A program made the position numbers and the translations under genes. A stretch of DNA of 22,439 nt, from positions 1 through 22,439 of the forward strand of contig JADIIX010000241.1 in assembly GCA_027604505.1 (NCBI GenBank), written 5' to 3'. This stretch comes from Gonapodya sp. JEL0774. Its lineage: Eukaryota > Monoblepharomycota > Monoblepharidomycetes > Monoblepharidales > Gonapodyaceae. The notes below the pieces were generated by a model that was not told the origin of the DNA, did not search any database, and saw only the letters and a list, made by a program, of their open reading frames with translations. Shown here piece after piece: positions 1 through 11,349 of this stretch; position 1 is the stretch's first letter; every line of letters begins with the position of its first letter.

Positions 1-258
1 TACAAGGCTGGAAAAATATTGTCAAAGTAAGAGGTTCCAACCCTCACTTAAGTGACGCTCAGGGGGGAAGGGGTTAACAGAAACGCTGGCACGATGTGCT
101 CATCTTCACACGGAACACTCGGCACAAGTTTCAAGAACATTTCTATGCATTTGCGAATGAAAGATACAAGTACATTCAAGCGAATGAACGATAGTGAATT
201 CAAGTAGAAATTTTGAGTCTGGAATTAGGCCAAATAATACACCATCTTGCCTTTGCCC

Positions 259-531
259 TCATTTTGCCGTGATTTGCCGAGGGTCGTCATCCTCCTTTAT
301 TGTCTTTCTCCTTAACTTCCAAGTAGGACGGTCGCTCCAAGGCGGTCTCAGGAGGAACGATGGTCGCGCAATCTCCTCTTCTAACTCTAACGTAAGCGGC
401 GGACAATGGGTGAAGACGTGAAGCTGCATTTCGGCTGACTTGCACACAACTTGCCTGGCTGTTCCATCGGGGTTTTCCCACGCCTGCTCACGGGATGTGT
501 GTTCTGGCTGACGTATCTCGTCAACTGACAT
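259..531 (-). CDS. possible small ORF, 90 aa, divergent to the next gene
   Basis: An ATG at 531 (minus strand) opens a 90-codon frame ending in TGA at 259-261. The product is charged and proline-containing, with an acidic run LELEEE in the middle and a basic C-terminal part (WKLRRK). It has no membrane segment and I recognise no family. It lies head-to-head with the large plus-strand gene, so the two could share a promoter. The frame also stays open upstream of the ATG, to about 723, where it overlaps the plus-strand gene; that part is probably a shadow. It may be a chance ORF or one exon of a longer gene. Existence as a gene is inference only. Confidence 0.25.
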   Translation of the reverse strand: MSVDEIRQPEHTSREQAWENPDGTARQVVCKSAEMQLHVFTHCPPLTLELEEEIARPSFLLRPPWSDRPTWKLRRKTIKEDDDPRQITAK

Positions 532-560
532 GATTTCCCCCTTCCTGGCGAGCTGAAAGT

Positions 561-3500
561 TTGGGGGATGCCTTGCTCCCAGCTGCCTTGCCCACCACAC
601 CACACTCAGACAAGCCAGCACCACATAAACATCCTCAATCTCCACCTCCCATCCTCTCCACCGTCGCTGCGTGGTTCGCTCGACGCAACCGGCAAACTCG
701 AAGACGGGAGCTTGCAACTGCACTTGATATTGTCCTTGCTTCCGGAGCAGTCGTCTCCATCTCGGCGATCTATGCAGTTGCCGTGGGTGGGCCCTTTGCG
801 ATCGCTCGGATGGCGAGCAGGGGGAGTGGGGCAGGCACAGTTGGGGCCTCCGATGGGTTGGTTTCTGCTGTGGACTCTTTCACGGTGGACGGAATCTCAA
901 ACGGATCAGCTTTATGGACAGCGGATTTGTTTCATCTCTGGGATTTTGCTGAGCATGCACCCCTATTCGCACTCCGCCGTCTCATGGAGGTTGGCAGAAG
1001 CACTCGGGAGAGCAGCACTATTGAGATGGGTGGCTCTTTGTTGTGCGATGTCAGATTGGCAGTCACAAGGCCCGTGATGGTGCCGGGTGGCAGCGTCAGC
1101 GCTGATAGCATGTTGGAACATTCAGCCTCACCCTCGCTTGCAACCCTTATGACAACCACCACCAACCACACTATTGACTCATCATCCCTCACCGCTTCAC
1201 TCGCACTGCACCTCGCCCTCACTGTTCTCGCTCGACTTGGTGAGTATGGCATTCGAAGACTCACCGACGCAATCGCTGCACGGTGGGAGCAGCGGATCAA
1301 CGCCGCCAGGAGCGCCAGGAACGCGAGACATCGGAGTATTCTGAACAACACTGTCCACTCTGGTGCTGGTTCTGGTTCCGCTGCCGCTGGTAGCGACGCA
1401 ATTAACGCCAATTCAGAAGGGTCACACCAGGGACAAACCGCCGATTCCGTGACTGTCCGTCCAGTTGCTACCGCTCATGCATCACAGTCACGACACCTCA
1501 ACCCCCGAGACAATGGACCTGGAGGAGGGCAAGGAACTCAAGATGGACTGATGTTGGAGGACGAAGAGGAGGACGAGGACAGTGAGGTTTTGGTGGGGGG
1601 GGCTGTTTTTCAAACCAGTAACAACAATGACGATGATGTCGGTGCTGAATATCTTGAGGGGGAGATGTCAAGAAACGCTCACAGCCATCGTGATGTCAGT
1701 GGAAGAGAAACCAGCCAACATGCCGACGAAGTAGAAGACAGTGAACTCACCAGTCAAACCGTAACTCACGATGAAGAGGCGCCTCATGAGCAAACGCGAG
1801 AGCGGGTTCTTACGCCTCATTTGGGCAACTCTGCTCGTGACTCCGTTTCACTCGTCTCTTACACCCAAGTCCCCTTCTCTCCGATTTTTGCCGCGACCGC
1901 CACCCCGTTTTCCATTACCGCTCGAGATCCAACAGATGGCTCTGTTCCCACCCCTGGCGCGGTAGTACTGCGAGCTCCACTGCCCATTTCTCTCGTGCAT
2001 GAGGACTCACACGGGGATATGGTTGTGGCGGGTTTTCCATCTGCTGCTCGTGCTAGTGAGCCCGAGTTTTTGCATCGATCAGAGATTGTCACCTGCGTCG
2101 AAAAGATGGAGGCGGAGAATGGAGTAGACACAGAGACTGATCTTCAAGGAAAGGCTCTCGAAATGATCGAGGCAAATCCGGTGCAAGTTTCGGAGCTCGA
2201 TTCACCAACGCTAACCCAGCTAGGACATGACAACTCACATTCTTCAGCAAAGATAAAGTCGGACAATTGCCCACAATCGATATCGTCCAATAGTTCTTCC
2301 GCATCCTCACACATTACAGTTTTATCCACCCAATATCCCACCACCCTGCCAATTTCTCGACCCCGTGTCGGCGCATTCCCTTCCTCTGCACCGACCTCAC
2401 CGACACTGGCTGTTGCTTGGCCCACGCCAGCAAACTCGTCCCCCCAAGGGCACAATGTCCCATCCCACTACCCTACACAGAGCTTCGTAGGACCGAATGA
2501 AGCACTCACCCTCAACCGCTCTGTTCGATCTCAGCCGTCCATAGCACTATCTAATACTGCAGTCTTTGCGGGATCCGCCGATGGGAGCACTTCTCATGCA
2601 GCAGATCCCACTTCAGGATCACAACAGCTACATGGTTCCACCACATTCCGCCCCCCAATACCTCTCCTCGCTGCTGCACCGTTACGTCACCGCCGTGCAC
2701 ACTCGGTATCATCGATTCCACTTCCATCAGTGTCTCTTCTCACTCCAGCATCACGCACCAACACCTTGTCATCAATTACTGCAGCAGGCACACGCAGCCA
2801 CCTTCACTCTACACCATCTCAGTCATCAAGCACTCCATTATCACTGTCCATCCCAATATCTGCGGCTCGGTCGAGCTCAATTGTATCTCTGGCTGCTGGA
2901 TCTGGAGCGGCAACCACGACTGTAATATTCCCTTCGCCACCGCCGCCCACACCTTTTCCGCCAGACGAGCTTGATCGGGGTTTGCCACCTGCACATAGAG
3001 ATGCGGCTGCGGCAATAATGGGGGTATTGAGTTTGACTCATGGCGGAAGCGCGGGCGCGCAGCACCAACAGCCACAAGTGGCCACCGAGCAGCCCGAGTC
3101 TAGGCGGAACTCTATTACGCAAACAGGCGGCACAACAGCTGCAGCCAATCTACATTCTGGCACAATACCTCACGTTTCTGCCGCACCAATGGCTGTACGA
3201 GTGTCCGATCCTCTGTTGTCGTCGCAATCACCGACCGGAAGTAGTCCCATTGGAGCTATTCCTACTGTATCGTCACCACTTCCTACCATTACCGCACTTG
3301 ACCCGACGACGTCTTCCCCCTCAGCGGTGGAGGTAGTGCAAGCCGCCGGTGCACATGCGGTCCTGGTACGGCGACGTGCTAGACGTGGTCGAAGTGGTGT
3401 GCGTCCGGGTCGTTTTTCAGGATCGGATGCGAGTGACGGAGCTGTGAGAAGGACCAAAGGAGGGATCCGGAGACTAGCAGCTGCTGTAGGTTGGGGTGTT

Positions 3501-4354
3501 GGTGTGGGGATCGAGTGGATGAGGGCCATGTCTGTGCGAGCACTGGCATACTTGCGTGAGTTGGGATGTCGGCAGTGGGGGAAGAGTCGTAGTGTTTCAT
3601 TTTGTGCGCAGATGTGCTGATTACAATCAACTATGTTGACTTCGGGATAGTCTTCCTCTATCCCATCCACCGCACTGCCCACTTGCTTGCCGTCGGCATC
3701 ATCCCCGCTGGTGCGACCTTCTCAACAATACTAAATTCCTTTCACCGAATTCTTCTAGATGATTCGTCTGAGCTAGAGGTTTTGGTGGGATTGGCCGCTT
3801 GGATCTCTGCAGCGACGATTCGAGATCTGATAACGGCCAGAAACTTAGCTGTTTACGGAAAGGTGAAGGTGTACCCCGCCGGTGCATCATACGAAATCGT
3901 ATCGCGGGTCCTTGGAAGAGAGAGACAGAAGAACGATGACGATGTTTCGGAGGAGGATGGTGTTGCATTTGACAGTGCTGATGGTGGACGATCTGGAGTT
4001 TTCAGTTCTGATGCCGCAATTGCAGTGCGGCGATGGGCAGAGCGCGGTCGGGGCGCTGCGAAGGCGCACGCGGTTCGGACGATTGGTTCTGTGCAAGCTG
4101 ATCTTGTGAATGGCCTGATGGCGGGGCTGTTGGCTGACATTGTGACATCGCCCTTGCAAACAGTATGCGCGAGGCTATTTGCAAGAGGTGCAGGTCAAGG
4201 AGTCGGGGGTATCGAGTGGGATGCTTTATACTCTCGGAATAGCGATATAGTGAGCTGGGTTGGGGAAGCCGTGGTGTTATGGGCAATAGCGGAGGTCGTT
4301 GGGGTTGTTGGTGAACGAGTTGGTGGTGCTGTCGCACATATTTTCAAAGCGTGA
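561..4354 (+). CDS. large low-complexity membrane-type protein, function unknown
   Basis: Two exons: an open frame from about 561 to 3555, and 3612-4354. The 56-bp intron (GTGAGT...GCGCAG) joins in phase 1, so the long frame and the 250-codon frame after it are one gene of about 1,245 codons. The start is unresolved: the frame is open from 534 with no ATG until 810, so a short 5' exon is likely. One in-phase option is ATG 495 with an intron 513-614. The N-terminal part has a basic RRNRQTRRR stretch, then a hydrophobic segment (about codons 53-82) and a second weaker one near codons 212-230. The middle (about codons 250-930) is Ser/Thr/Pro-rich low complexity with an acidic cluster near codon 330. 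The C-terminal exon is compact and hydrophobic, the likely folded membrane domain. The pattern SPLQTVCARL there faintly recalls the Px[D/E]xx[K/R] signature of SLC25-type carriers, but the acidic residue is missing. No function is assigned. Confidence 0.6.
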
Positions 4355-4551
4355 TGTTAATTTCGAAGGGACAATCAATTTGTAAATGTATGTACACTGC
4401 ATAGGCGCGTCCGCCGAAAGGTCAAATCATAATGTGTGTCTTACAGTCTGGACAGGCTCAGGTGGGTGTTGCTTCCAAAACTCCACACAACTTCCCGTGC
4501 TTTCCTTGAATCAGCCCATCCACTCAGGCGCTCGCTCATCCGAAACTTACA

Positions 4552-6462
4552 ATGGTTGCTTCGGTTGCACGCGTGTACGCGAACGTCAATGCCGAAAAGA
4601 ATAGGGAATATTGGGATTATGACAACATGATCATTCAGTGGGGGTGAGTCCTGAATTAGCGCTATTTTTTTCAGGAGCGAGCTTTTACAAGAGACTTGGT
4701 ACCCAACTGTGTCTGGTTGATGAATCTTTACGATGTTCAGTGGACAGGACAACTACGAAATTGTCAAGAAGATTGGCCGGGGAAAGTACTCAGAAGTCTT
4801 TGAAGGCATCAACATCACCAACAACGAGAAAAGCGTCATCAAGGTGCTGAAGCCTGTCAAGAAAAAGAAGATTAAAAGGGAGATCAAGATTCTGCAGAAC
4901 CTATCTGGGGGACCGAACATAGTTCAGTTGCTGGATGTGGTCAGGGATCCCCAGGTGAGCACTTCGTTTCACGATTTAAAGTCAGGATGTGGAATGTGGT
5001 ACCGTTTGGGGCCTGATGCACTTAGTGTCTCTGGATGTCCAACGTCCTAGCATGGAAATGGAGACAGTCCACAGGCACTTGTCTTGTTCTCCGTGGGGCC
5101 ATTCGCGAACGTTATTATTTAGGTGTCAAATGAGAACAATTGCTTGGACTGGTTTTGCGATGAATTTTGCTGCAATGGAGTCGAACCTGTGGTGACGAGA
5201 GATGAACAACAACTTTGGAATAAGTACTAGTTTAATGAGGAGCCATCGGCTCTGAGGAAAATAGCGTGCCTGGCACTTTGTGGCAACATCCAGTGCTAGA
5301 TTTGCAGGTCGCGTGGAGTTTTCCCCCACAACCCTCTGTGATTCTCTTCTTTACGGATCCAATGCTTCCCTGCGTGCTTACCCAAACGGACCATCAATAC
5401 CTCTCCCGTTTTTCTAGTCCAAAACCCCTGCCCTAGTTTTTGAGCACGTCAACAACACCGACTTTAAAATCTTGTACCCCAAGCTCACCGACTACGATGT
5501 CCGATACTACATATTTGAGTTACTTAAGGTGGGATGCGATGTATTCTCTCAATGCGGCTGCTACCAGCGCCTGCCTTTGAATGCTTACTTCCGAAACCGG
5601 TCCGGCTCTGCTCTCTTTCCAAGGCACTGGACTTCTGTCACTCTCGAGGAATCATGCACCGTGATGTGAAGCCCCACAATGTAATGATTGATCACGAGAA
5701 GCGCAAGGTAATTATGCTCGTGCAATTGGTGGACTTTTCCCTTGTTGAAGCGGTCAACCTGACTACCTCAATATCGATGTTCTACTCAGCTTCGTCTCAT
5801 CGATTGGGGCCTTGCCGAATTTTATCATCCCGGCACAGAGTACAACGTTCGCGTAGCTTCGCGATATTTCAAGGGGCCGGAGCTTTTGGTTGATTTCCAG
5901 GAGTACGATTATTCTCTGGATATGTGGAGTTTAGGTTGCATGTTTGCGAGTATGGTGAGTACTGGATAGATGTACTGGGGACTGACGAGGATCAGGTCAA
6001 ATGCAGTAGTGCTCGTGCTTCAGTTGTTTCGAAAAACTTTTTGACCCGGTACCCTCCTTGCTCGCAGATTTTCCGAAAGGAGCCGTTCTTCCATGGTCAC
6101 GACAACTACGATCAGTTGGTCAAGATCGCGAAGATTCTGGGCACGGACGAGCTCTTTGCGTACCTGGACAAATATGATATTGAGCTGGACCCCCACTTTG
6201 ATGATATCCTTGGTCGGTACCCTCGCAAGTCATGGCAAAAGTTTATCAACGCGGAGAACCAGCGGTACGTGAGTCCGGAGGCAATCGACTTTTTGGACAA
6301 GCTGCTTCGATATGACCACCAAGAGCGGTTGACGCCAAAGGAGGCGATGGCGCACCGTTACTTCGGTATGTTTTTGGTTGAATCTTGTGATAAGCGTTTT
6401 TCCAACCTTTTCCTCTCGTATTTTGTACAGAAATTGTGCGCCAAAAAGAGAAGGAGGGCTAA
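4552..6462 (+). CDS. CKA1: casein kinase 2 catalytic subunit alpha
   Basis: Seven exons: 4552-4643, 4741-4954, 5418-5528, 5624-5707, 5790-5954, 6068-6365, 6431-6462. They give 331 aa, and all six GT-AG introns (65-463 bp) join in phase. CK2 is a constitutively active Ser/Thr kinase recognising acidic sites, acting in nucleus and cytoplasm as a tetramer with CK2 beta. Visible hallmarks: N-terminal tail with REYWDY (contacts the activation loop in known structures), glycine loop [10 protein letters not shown] (residues 43-52), catalytic Lys65, basic substrate-binding cluster [11 protein letters not shown] (68-78), HRDVKPHN with catalytic Asp153, and the CK2-specific DWG at 172-174 in place of DFG. 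The C-terminal lobe includes [16 protein letters not shown] and LLRYDHQ. The protein stops soon after the kinase core, so it lacks the Pro-rich tail of vertebrate alpha. The start ATG is supported by matching the family N-terminus. Intron 2 (463 bp) is much longer than the others. Confidence 0.97.
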
Positions 6463-6556
6463 CAATGGTCTTAGGAATGCTAGTACATTTGACTTTTTTT
6501 TTAGCAATATTACATTAAAGTGCATCACGGCAACCAATGGTGAAGCTCTCTTTGTC

Positions 6557-9253
6557 ATGTGTGGAATTCTCGTGGCAGCCCACGCAGTGAGCCATTTCTG
6601 ATGAATGTTACTTGTCTCACCAAGAGCAGTTTTAAAGTATGACATTCGGACGATCTTGATGGCTGCGAAATTGCGATCGTTGGCTCTAAGTCAACTTTCT
6701 CCAACAAAGACACCATTCGAAAGTTTTGGAGTCGCTTGATCACTCAAGTTTCACGAAGAGGTGTGTCCAGTGGCGATCGTGCAGGTTGCGATCTGAATCC
6801 AGTTACCAATCTCGAATTCTAGGCCCGGACTGGTATCAGGAGCGTACCGTGACAAACCCAGGGTTTTCGTGCGATCTATTTGCCTCGGTTCTGAATCTTC
6901 GACCGGAACTCATTACTCAGCCCGTTGAGTTGGGTGAGCACAATGGTGCTGGATCGTACTTTTTGTGGAATGGGGAGATTTATGATGGGATTGAGGTGCG
7001 ATATTAAGAATGATCAAATCCCTTGGCCCGTTTATGGAAATGAATTTCCTCACTACACATGTGGTTTCCTTTCAAGGTTGGCTCCGCAGTGAGTGACACT
7101 CGAGTGCTGGCCGACCTCATCAAAGACATCATAGTGGTCTCAGGCTCAGACCGAGAGAAAGTTCACCAAAGATTGTCAGCGCTCCTTGGAAGCATCAATG
7201 GAGAGTGGGCTTTTGCGCTGTGGCATGTAAGTTCTACATTATCATGTTTTTGGGCTTTCTCTCCAGTCAAGTTTAAGGAGGCTTCGCGGTGATAAGGCAT
7301 TGGTGCTTGTTGCATCCCACTTCCCCACAACGGCTTGTTGTCATTCCAACACCTGTACAGCATATGCACATTTAACATGGCATGATCCTGTTATCGTCCC
7401 AGGGCCCTACCTCGAGTCTCTTTGTTGGCCGTGACAACCTGGGCCGCCGCTCACTCTTGTGGCACCTTCCGAACTCTGACGAATGGAGATCTCTCAATGG
7501 CTCGTTTTTCCTCTCCTCTGTGTCAGTAGTGGGATGTTCCTGGGAATCCGACAACATGGCGCTGAATCATCAGCAGCATGAATCATTACCAAAGGCTTTC
7601 TGGGAGGAGGTGCCAGTTGGAGTTCACATTGTGGAACTCGGGTGCGTCGAGGAAGAGGTGAAAGCGAAGTCAGTATCCCGTCGCGCAGCTGATATCCGTA
7701 AATGGCCCTCCTGTTTACTTCGAGCAGAGATTGGTCGCACAAGTTCATTCGTCCACTTGGAGAACCGATCGCTTTTCGGTGCCTGCAGAATACTCTGGAG
7801 AACCAACGTCAATTTGCCAAGTCCCTAAGGGCCTTGATATCGACAATGGTATCTCAATGGTGACTAGGACGTTCTCCCGAACTTGTAGAGGGATATACAG
7901 TTCGACTCATTTATACTCTTTCGCAGTGCGCCGACACAAAACCGACCACTACAACAATGTCCGTAACCCCCGAGGAACTTCCCATCACGCCACGACTGTC
8001 TTACCCACCGAAGAATGTCGTGGCTTCGTTCCTCGAAGTCCTGTCTCGGTCTGTGGGCTTGAGGGTTCAATCCATTCCATCCGTTGTCGCGGATGGTCAA
8101 TCAGCCAGAGTGGCCGTACTGTTTTCGGGAGGGGTTGATTGTTCGGTACTTGCATTGCTCGCGGATCGGTGTGAGTCCTGAAAGTTCGCTTTAAACCCCT
8201 AAGGAACCATCATAGACCTACAAGTTTCCTTCAGTTGTTCCTGCAGAGGAGCCTATTGATCTTATCAATGTGGCGTTTGAGAACCCACGAGCTCTCCTCG
8301 CCGTGGACAAAAAGTCACGAACCGTGATCACTTCGTCCCCCTTACTTGATTCTTCTGGATCAACTGCAGCAAGTTCTTCCACTGAAATGAAGCCCGCCGT
8401 CACGTCGCCCAAGGACCCGATCTACATGGTTCCAGACAGGCTCACCGCTTGGGCTTCTCTTGCTGAACTTCGTCGTCTTCGGCCCACACGCCGCTGGCAA
8501 CTTGTTCATGTAAACGTTCCTTTCGCAACTGCAACGATCTGGAGGCCCTTGGTAGAAGATTTAATAACACCTTTGACAAGCATCATGGACAGGGACCTGG
8601 GTGGGGTGTTTTGGTGGGGAGCGAGAGGATTGGGAGTCGTGGATGAGGATTCTGGGCAGGATGGTGTCCATACAGTCTCGCCTCAGCCTTACAGGACTCC
8701 AGCCAAGGTTTTCCTCTCGGGTCTCGGAGCAGACGAGCTTCTCGGGGGGTACTCGCGTCACAAAGCTGCATATGCATCAAGAGGGTACTCTGGTCTCTTC
8801 GAGTCTCTGAAAGTAGATCTTGATCGGCTTCCCACCCGAAATCTCGGGAGAGATGATCGTGTGGTAAGTGATTGGGCGAGAGAGGTGCGATACCCTTTTC
8901 TGGACCAGGGGGTTCTGGAGTGGTGTGCAAGGACACCTGTTTGGGAGAAGGTCGCCTTTGGTGTTGGGACTAAACTGGCTGGCAATGCAGCGAATGCCGC
9001 CGGCGGCGAATCCAAGTCGTCGCTCGCAGTGGAAGATGAATTGGTGGGTGACAAATGGGTGCTAAGAATGGGGGCTCGACATTTGGGGTTTGAACAAGTC
9101 TGGCGAGAGAGAAAAAGGGCAACCCAATTTGGATCCAGGGTTGCGGTGAGTTATGTTGGACTCATAGTCGAAACCAGTTCTAACCACAACGACTTTCAGA
9201 AATTGTTCCCTGGAGAGCGACGCGCTAAAGGAAGCGACTCAGTCGATCATTGA
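6557..9253 (+). CDS. ASNSD1: asparagine synthetase domain-containing protein 1 homologue
   Basis: Nine exons: 6557-6586, 6691-6760, 6823-6995, 7077-7226, 7403-7672, 7728-7859, 7927-8170, 8235-9145, 9200-9253. They give 677 aa (human protein about 640). The N-terminus reads MCGIL: Cys2 is the nucleophile of class II (Ntn) glutamine amidotransferases and fixes the start. [16 protein letters not shown] and [13 protein letters not shown] follow, as in the family. The synthetase half begins with a PP-loop SGGVDC (342-347), usually SGGxDS. It is followed by [35 protein letters not shown] and KRATQFGSR. Family activity on asparagine is not established, so transfer of the EC function is unsafe. Introns 5 (7673-7727) and 6 (7860-7926) cross the weakly conserved middle and are the least certain joins. 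The last intron is 54 nt and has no stop codon. The start lies 94 bp after the CK2 alpha stop, so its promoter must overlap that gene's 3' end. Confidence 0.93.
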
Positions 9254-9528
9254 CAGTTGCTCAGCTGTTCGATTCTTGACTCATATACATCGCATTGACA
9301 TCTTAATGTAGCTTGAATGATTGATTATAAAACAAATAGAGATGGACGACACAGCATGATACTACGGATCGGTTAAGTACCAAACTTCGTCCGAAGAAGG
9401 CGTCCTAGGGGTTTTCTCTACGACCAGATCCTTCCAATTCAGTTACCGGGAACGCTTCCTCCTCCTACCACACCGTCCTATTTAAACTTGGCGAAAACTC
9501 AATCGCGTACTGCAAACGTCCCTCCGAA
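9254..9528. other. convergent intergenic region, 275 bp
   Basis: This AT-rich spacer lies between the stop of the ASNSD1-type gene (plus) and the preferred stop of the UPF0658 gene (minus). A plus-strand TATAAAACAAATA stretch near 9326 is a plausible polyadenylation region for the ASNSD1-type gene. If the alternative last exon of the UPF0658 gene is used, coding extends down to 9465. Confidence 0.5.
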
Positions 9529-11349
9529 TCACGCTTCAATTGGCTTTCGTTGTTGATCTGAATTTGCCATCCCGTTAGGGGCAGTATTCGTAGGTCGACC
9601 GGAAGACCGCACTTAGTGAATGGTATTGAAGGGTCAGCTTCCAGCATTGCGTCAAGGAAATGAATGAATTAAAGATGAACTCACAGATCTGCTGAAGCCC
9701 TTTGCCAAAATTGGACCAGCAAATACACCCTACGATAAATGTCATGGTGACGACAAAAATGGACAAAGCACCTGGGTGAATGAGAAACAACAAAGTCATC
9801 GTCAGGGACCCCGGAACCGATTATTTTAGCAGCCGTGCTCCAGCAGCAGCTCAAAAGAGGCACAAGTCTCTCAGCTGAACGTCAAAGGGGTGAACCCACC
9901 AAAGAAAGTGAGGTACTTCCTGGTAGATTGGTATCGTGAAGATCGTTGCTCGTCCTGAGGGTTATACGTCCGCCAAATCTTGAAAATGAAGTAGGCCAAA
10001 AGGCCCACCAGGCCCACCATGAAAACGGAAAGAAGCCGACGATCTTCTTTCCGAACCTGATGGTAATAACATGGTAATGTTTGCAAAAGAACGATACTGC
10101 GCCGTCAGACGCAGCGGTTCAGCAATCTTCAGGAATTGCACACTCACTCCGTACACCGCTAATGCTGTAATGATGGCGGCGATGGGAATGAGTGCCACGG
10201 TGATGGCGAACTCGGGATCGTCCTTTTGGAGGATAAGGGCAAGAAATTGGATCGTGAAGCTCACGGCAAAGAAGAAGTCGAACTTGAGCAGCATGAGGAA
10301 GATTTGGTACCAGCGGTACATATCTGTCGACCCAGTCAGAAAATTGAGAAGTATGGTTTTGCGGCATATCAACGCAGGAAACCAAACAGGATCTATCAAA
10401 TTCCTTCGGAAGGCCTTGACAGAAGCCGACAACCCAACTCACTCTTCATGCGTGGATCCGCTCCAATCTTCTTGTAGATTCTCCAGCCAAACTCCTGGTA
10501 CAACTTCCACGACAAAAACACGTCCACCAACTGGAACACCCCCAGAATGACTGGTATTACAACAAGAGCCGGTTTTATGGACTTCAGTGCCTCGGGGTCT
10601 GTTATCTCGGAGTAAGAGTTCGCGTCGTAATCAAACAGGCCAATCATCTGGGCATACTGAAAGATGGCGTAAAAGAATGTGGCGACATTGAACAGAATCC
10701 ACCCAATAATTTGGATAGTGTTTTTGTGGTACAGCTGTGAGAAGGGAGAGCGTTGGGAGGGGGTAGGGGTGGGGGAAACGTGTGAGGGCAGAGGGGAGAG
10801 AGGGGAGGGATCACGGGGATGGGAGCTGCGCTTTCCGATCCACCTATGAGATCCCACAGTCGTAATCATAGCGTTGTCCAAGTTCTCAAGTACTCCGATG
10901 CGTTTCTTCGTATCACATTGCAGAGTTCACATTTCCGGATGTGCAGTAACAAAATCGCGATCACGAAATGCTGCACATCTCAATCATCAACTCACAGCAT
11001 CCCAGCAGAGGATTACTGCGAAGACTTGCGCCAGGCAGAATACTACGAGATACACAGGGATACCGCGAACAGGGCTAACAGAGTTGGGTGCGGGGTTGGT
11101 GCTCTTCTGGAAGTAGTACGCGATGATGGTTTCAAGGATTATGATGACAATGGCCTCAACGATACTGCAGAAGAGCGTAAGACGACCGAACACAGTTTCG
11201 GGGATCTGTTGAGGTTGGTAATCCGTGGTGCACCCATCAAGGAAGCCCCGGCACAATGACCAACACGGCGAGAAAGAAAGGAGGGTAAAGTTCGATAGGT
11301 ATTCCACGAATATGTAGTGCAATCGGATGCCATGGGTGAACATTTTCAT
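9529..11349 (-). CDS. UPF0658 family Golgi apparatus membrane protein
   Basis: Minus-strand exons in order: (up to 11349)-10996, 10734-10443, 10323-10148, 10056-9900, 9771-9685, and a last exon 9611-9529. The joins are in phase. This fungal family is a multi-pass membrane protein annotated to the Golgi; its biochemical role is unknown. Evidence: hydrophobic segments with the family patterns GIPVYLVVFCLAQVF, KNTIQIIGWILFN, LYQEFGWRIYKKIGAD, LLKFDFFF, RKYLTFF and NFGKGL near the C-terminus. Eight or so membrane segments can be seen. The conserved part starts at IPETVFGRL (from 11205). The frame stays open upstream to ATGs at 11349 and 11343, but a CAG acceptor directly before IPETV suggests a separate first exon. 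The last exon has two options: acceptor at 9612, with a good CTGAC branch site, ending QQRKPIEA at 9529; or acceptor at 9638, ending at 9465. Confidence 0.85.

Noticed and set aside
26-50. tRNA T-arm-like sequence (GAGG-TTCCAAC-CCTC)
   Set aside because: The loop lacks the purine required after TTC, and no acceptor, D or anticodon arms can be paired around it.
568-1077. Plus-strand frame with a true ATG at 568
   Set aside because: It overlaps the 1,245-codon gene in another frame. Its product is His/Pro/Leu-rich, and I found no plausible splice that uses it as the missing first exon.
932-1411. 159-codon minus-strand frame opposite the large plus-strand gene
   Set aside because: It is a shadow of a longer open frame on the other strand, with Ala/Arg/Ser bias and no recognisable domain.
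3612-4354. Assigning the second exon of the large gene to the SLC25 mitochondrial carrier family
   Set aside because: Only one weak motif, lacking the acidic residue, is visible and three-fold repeats are not evident.
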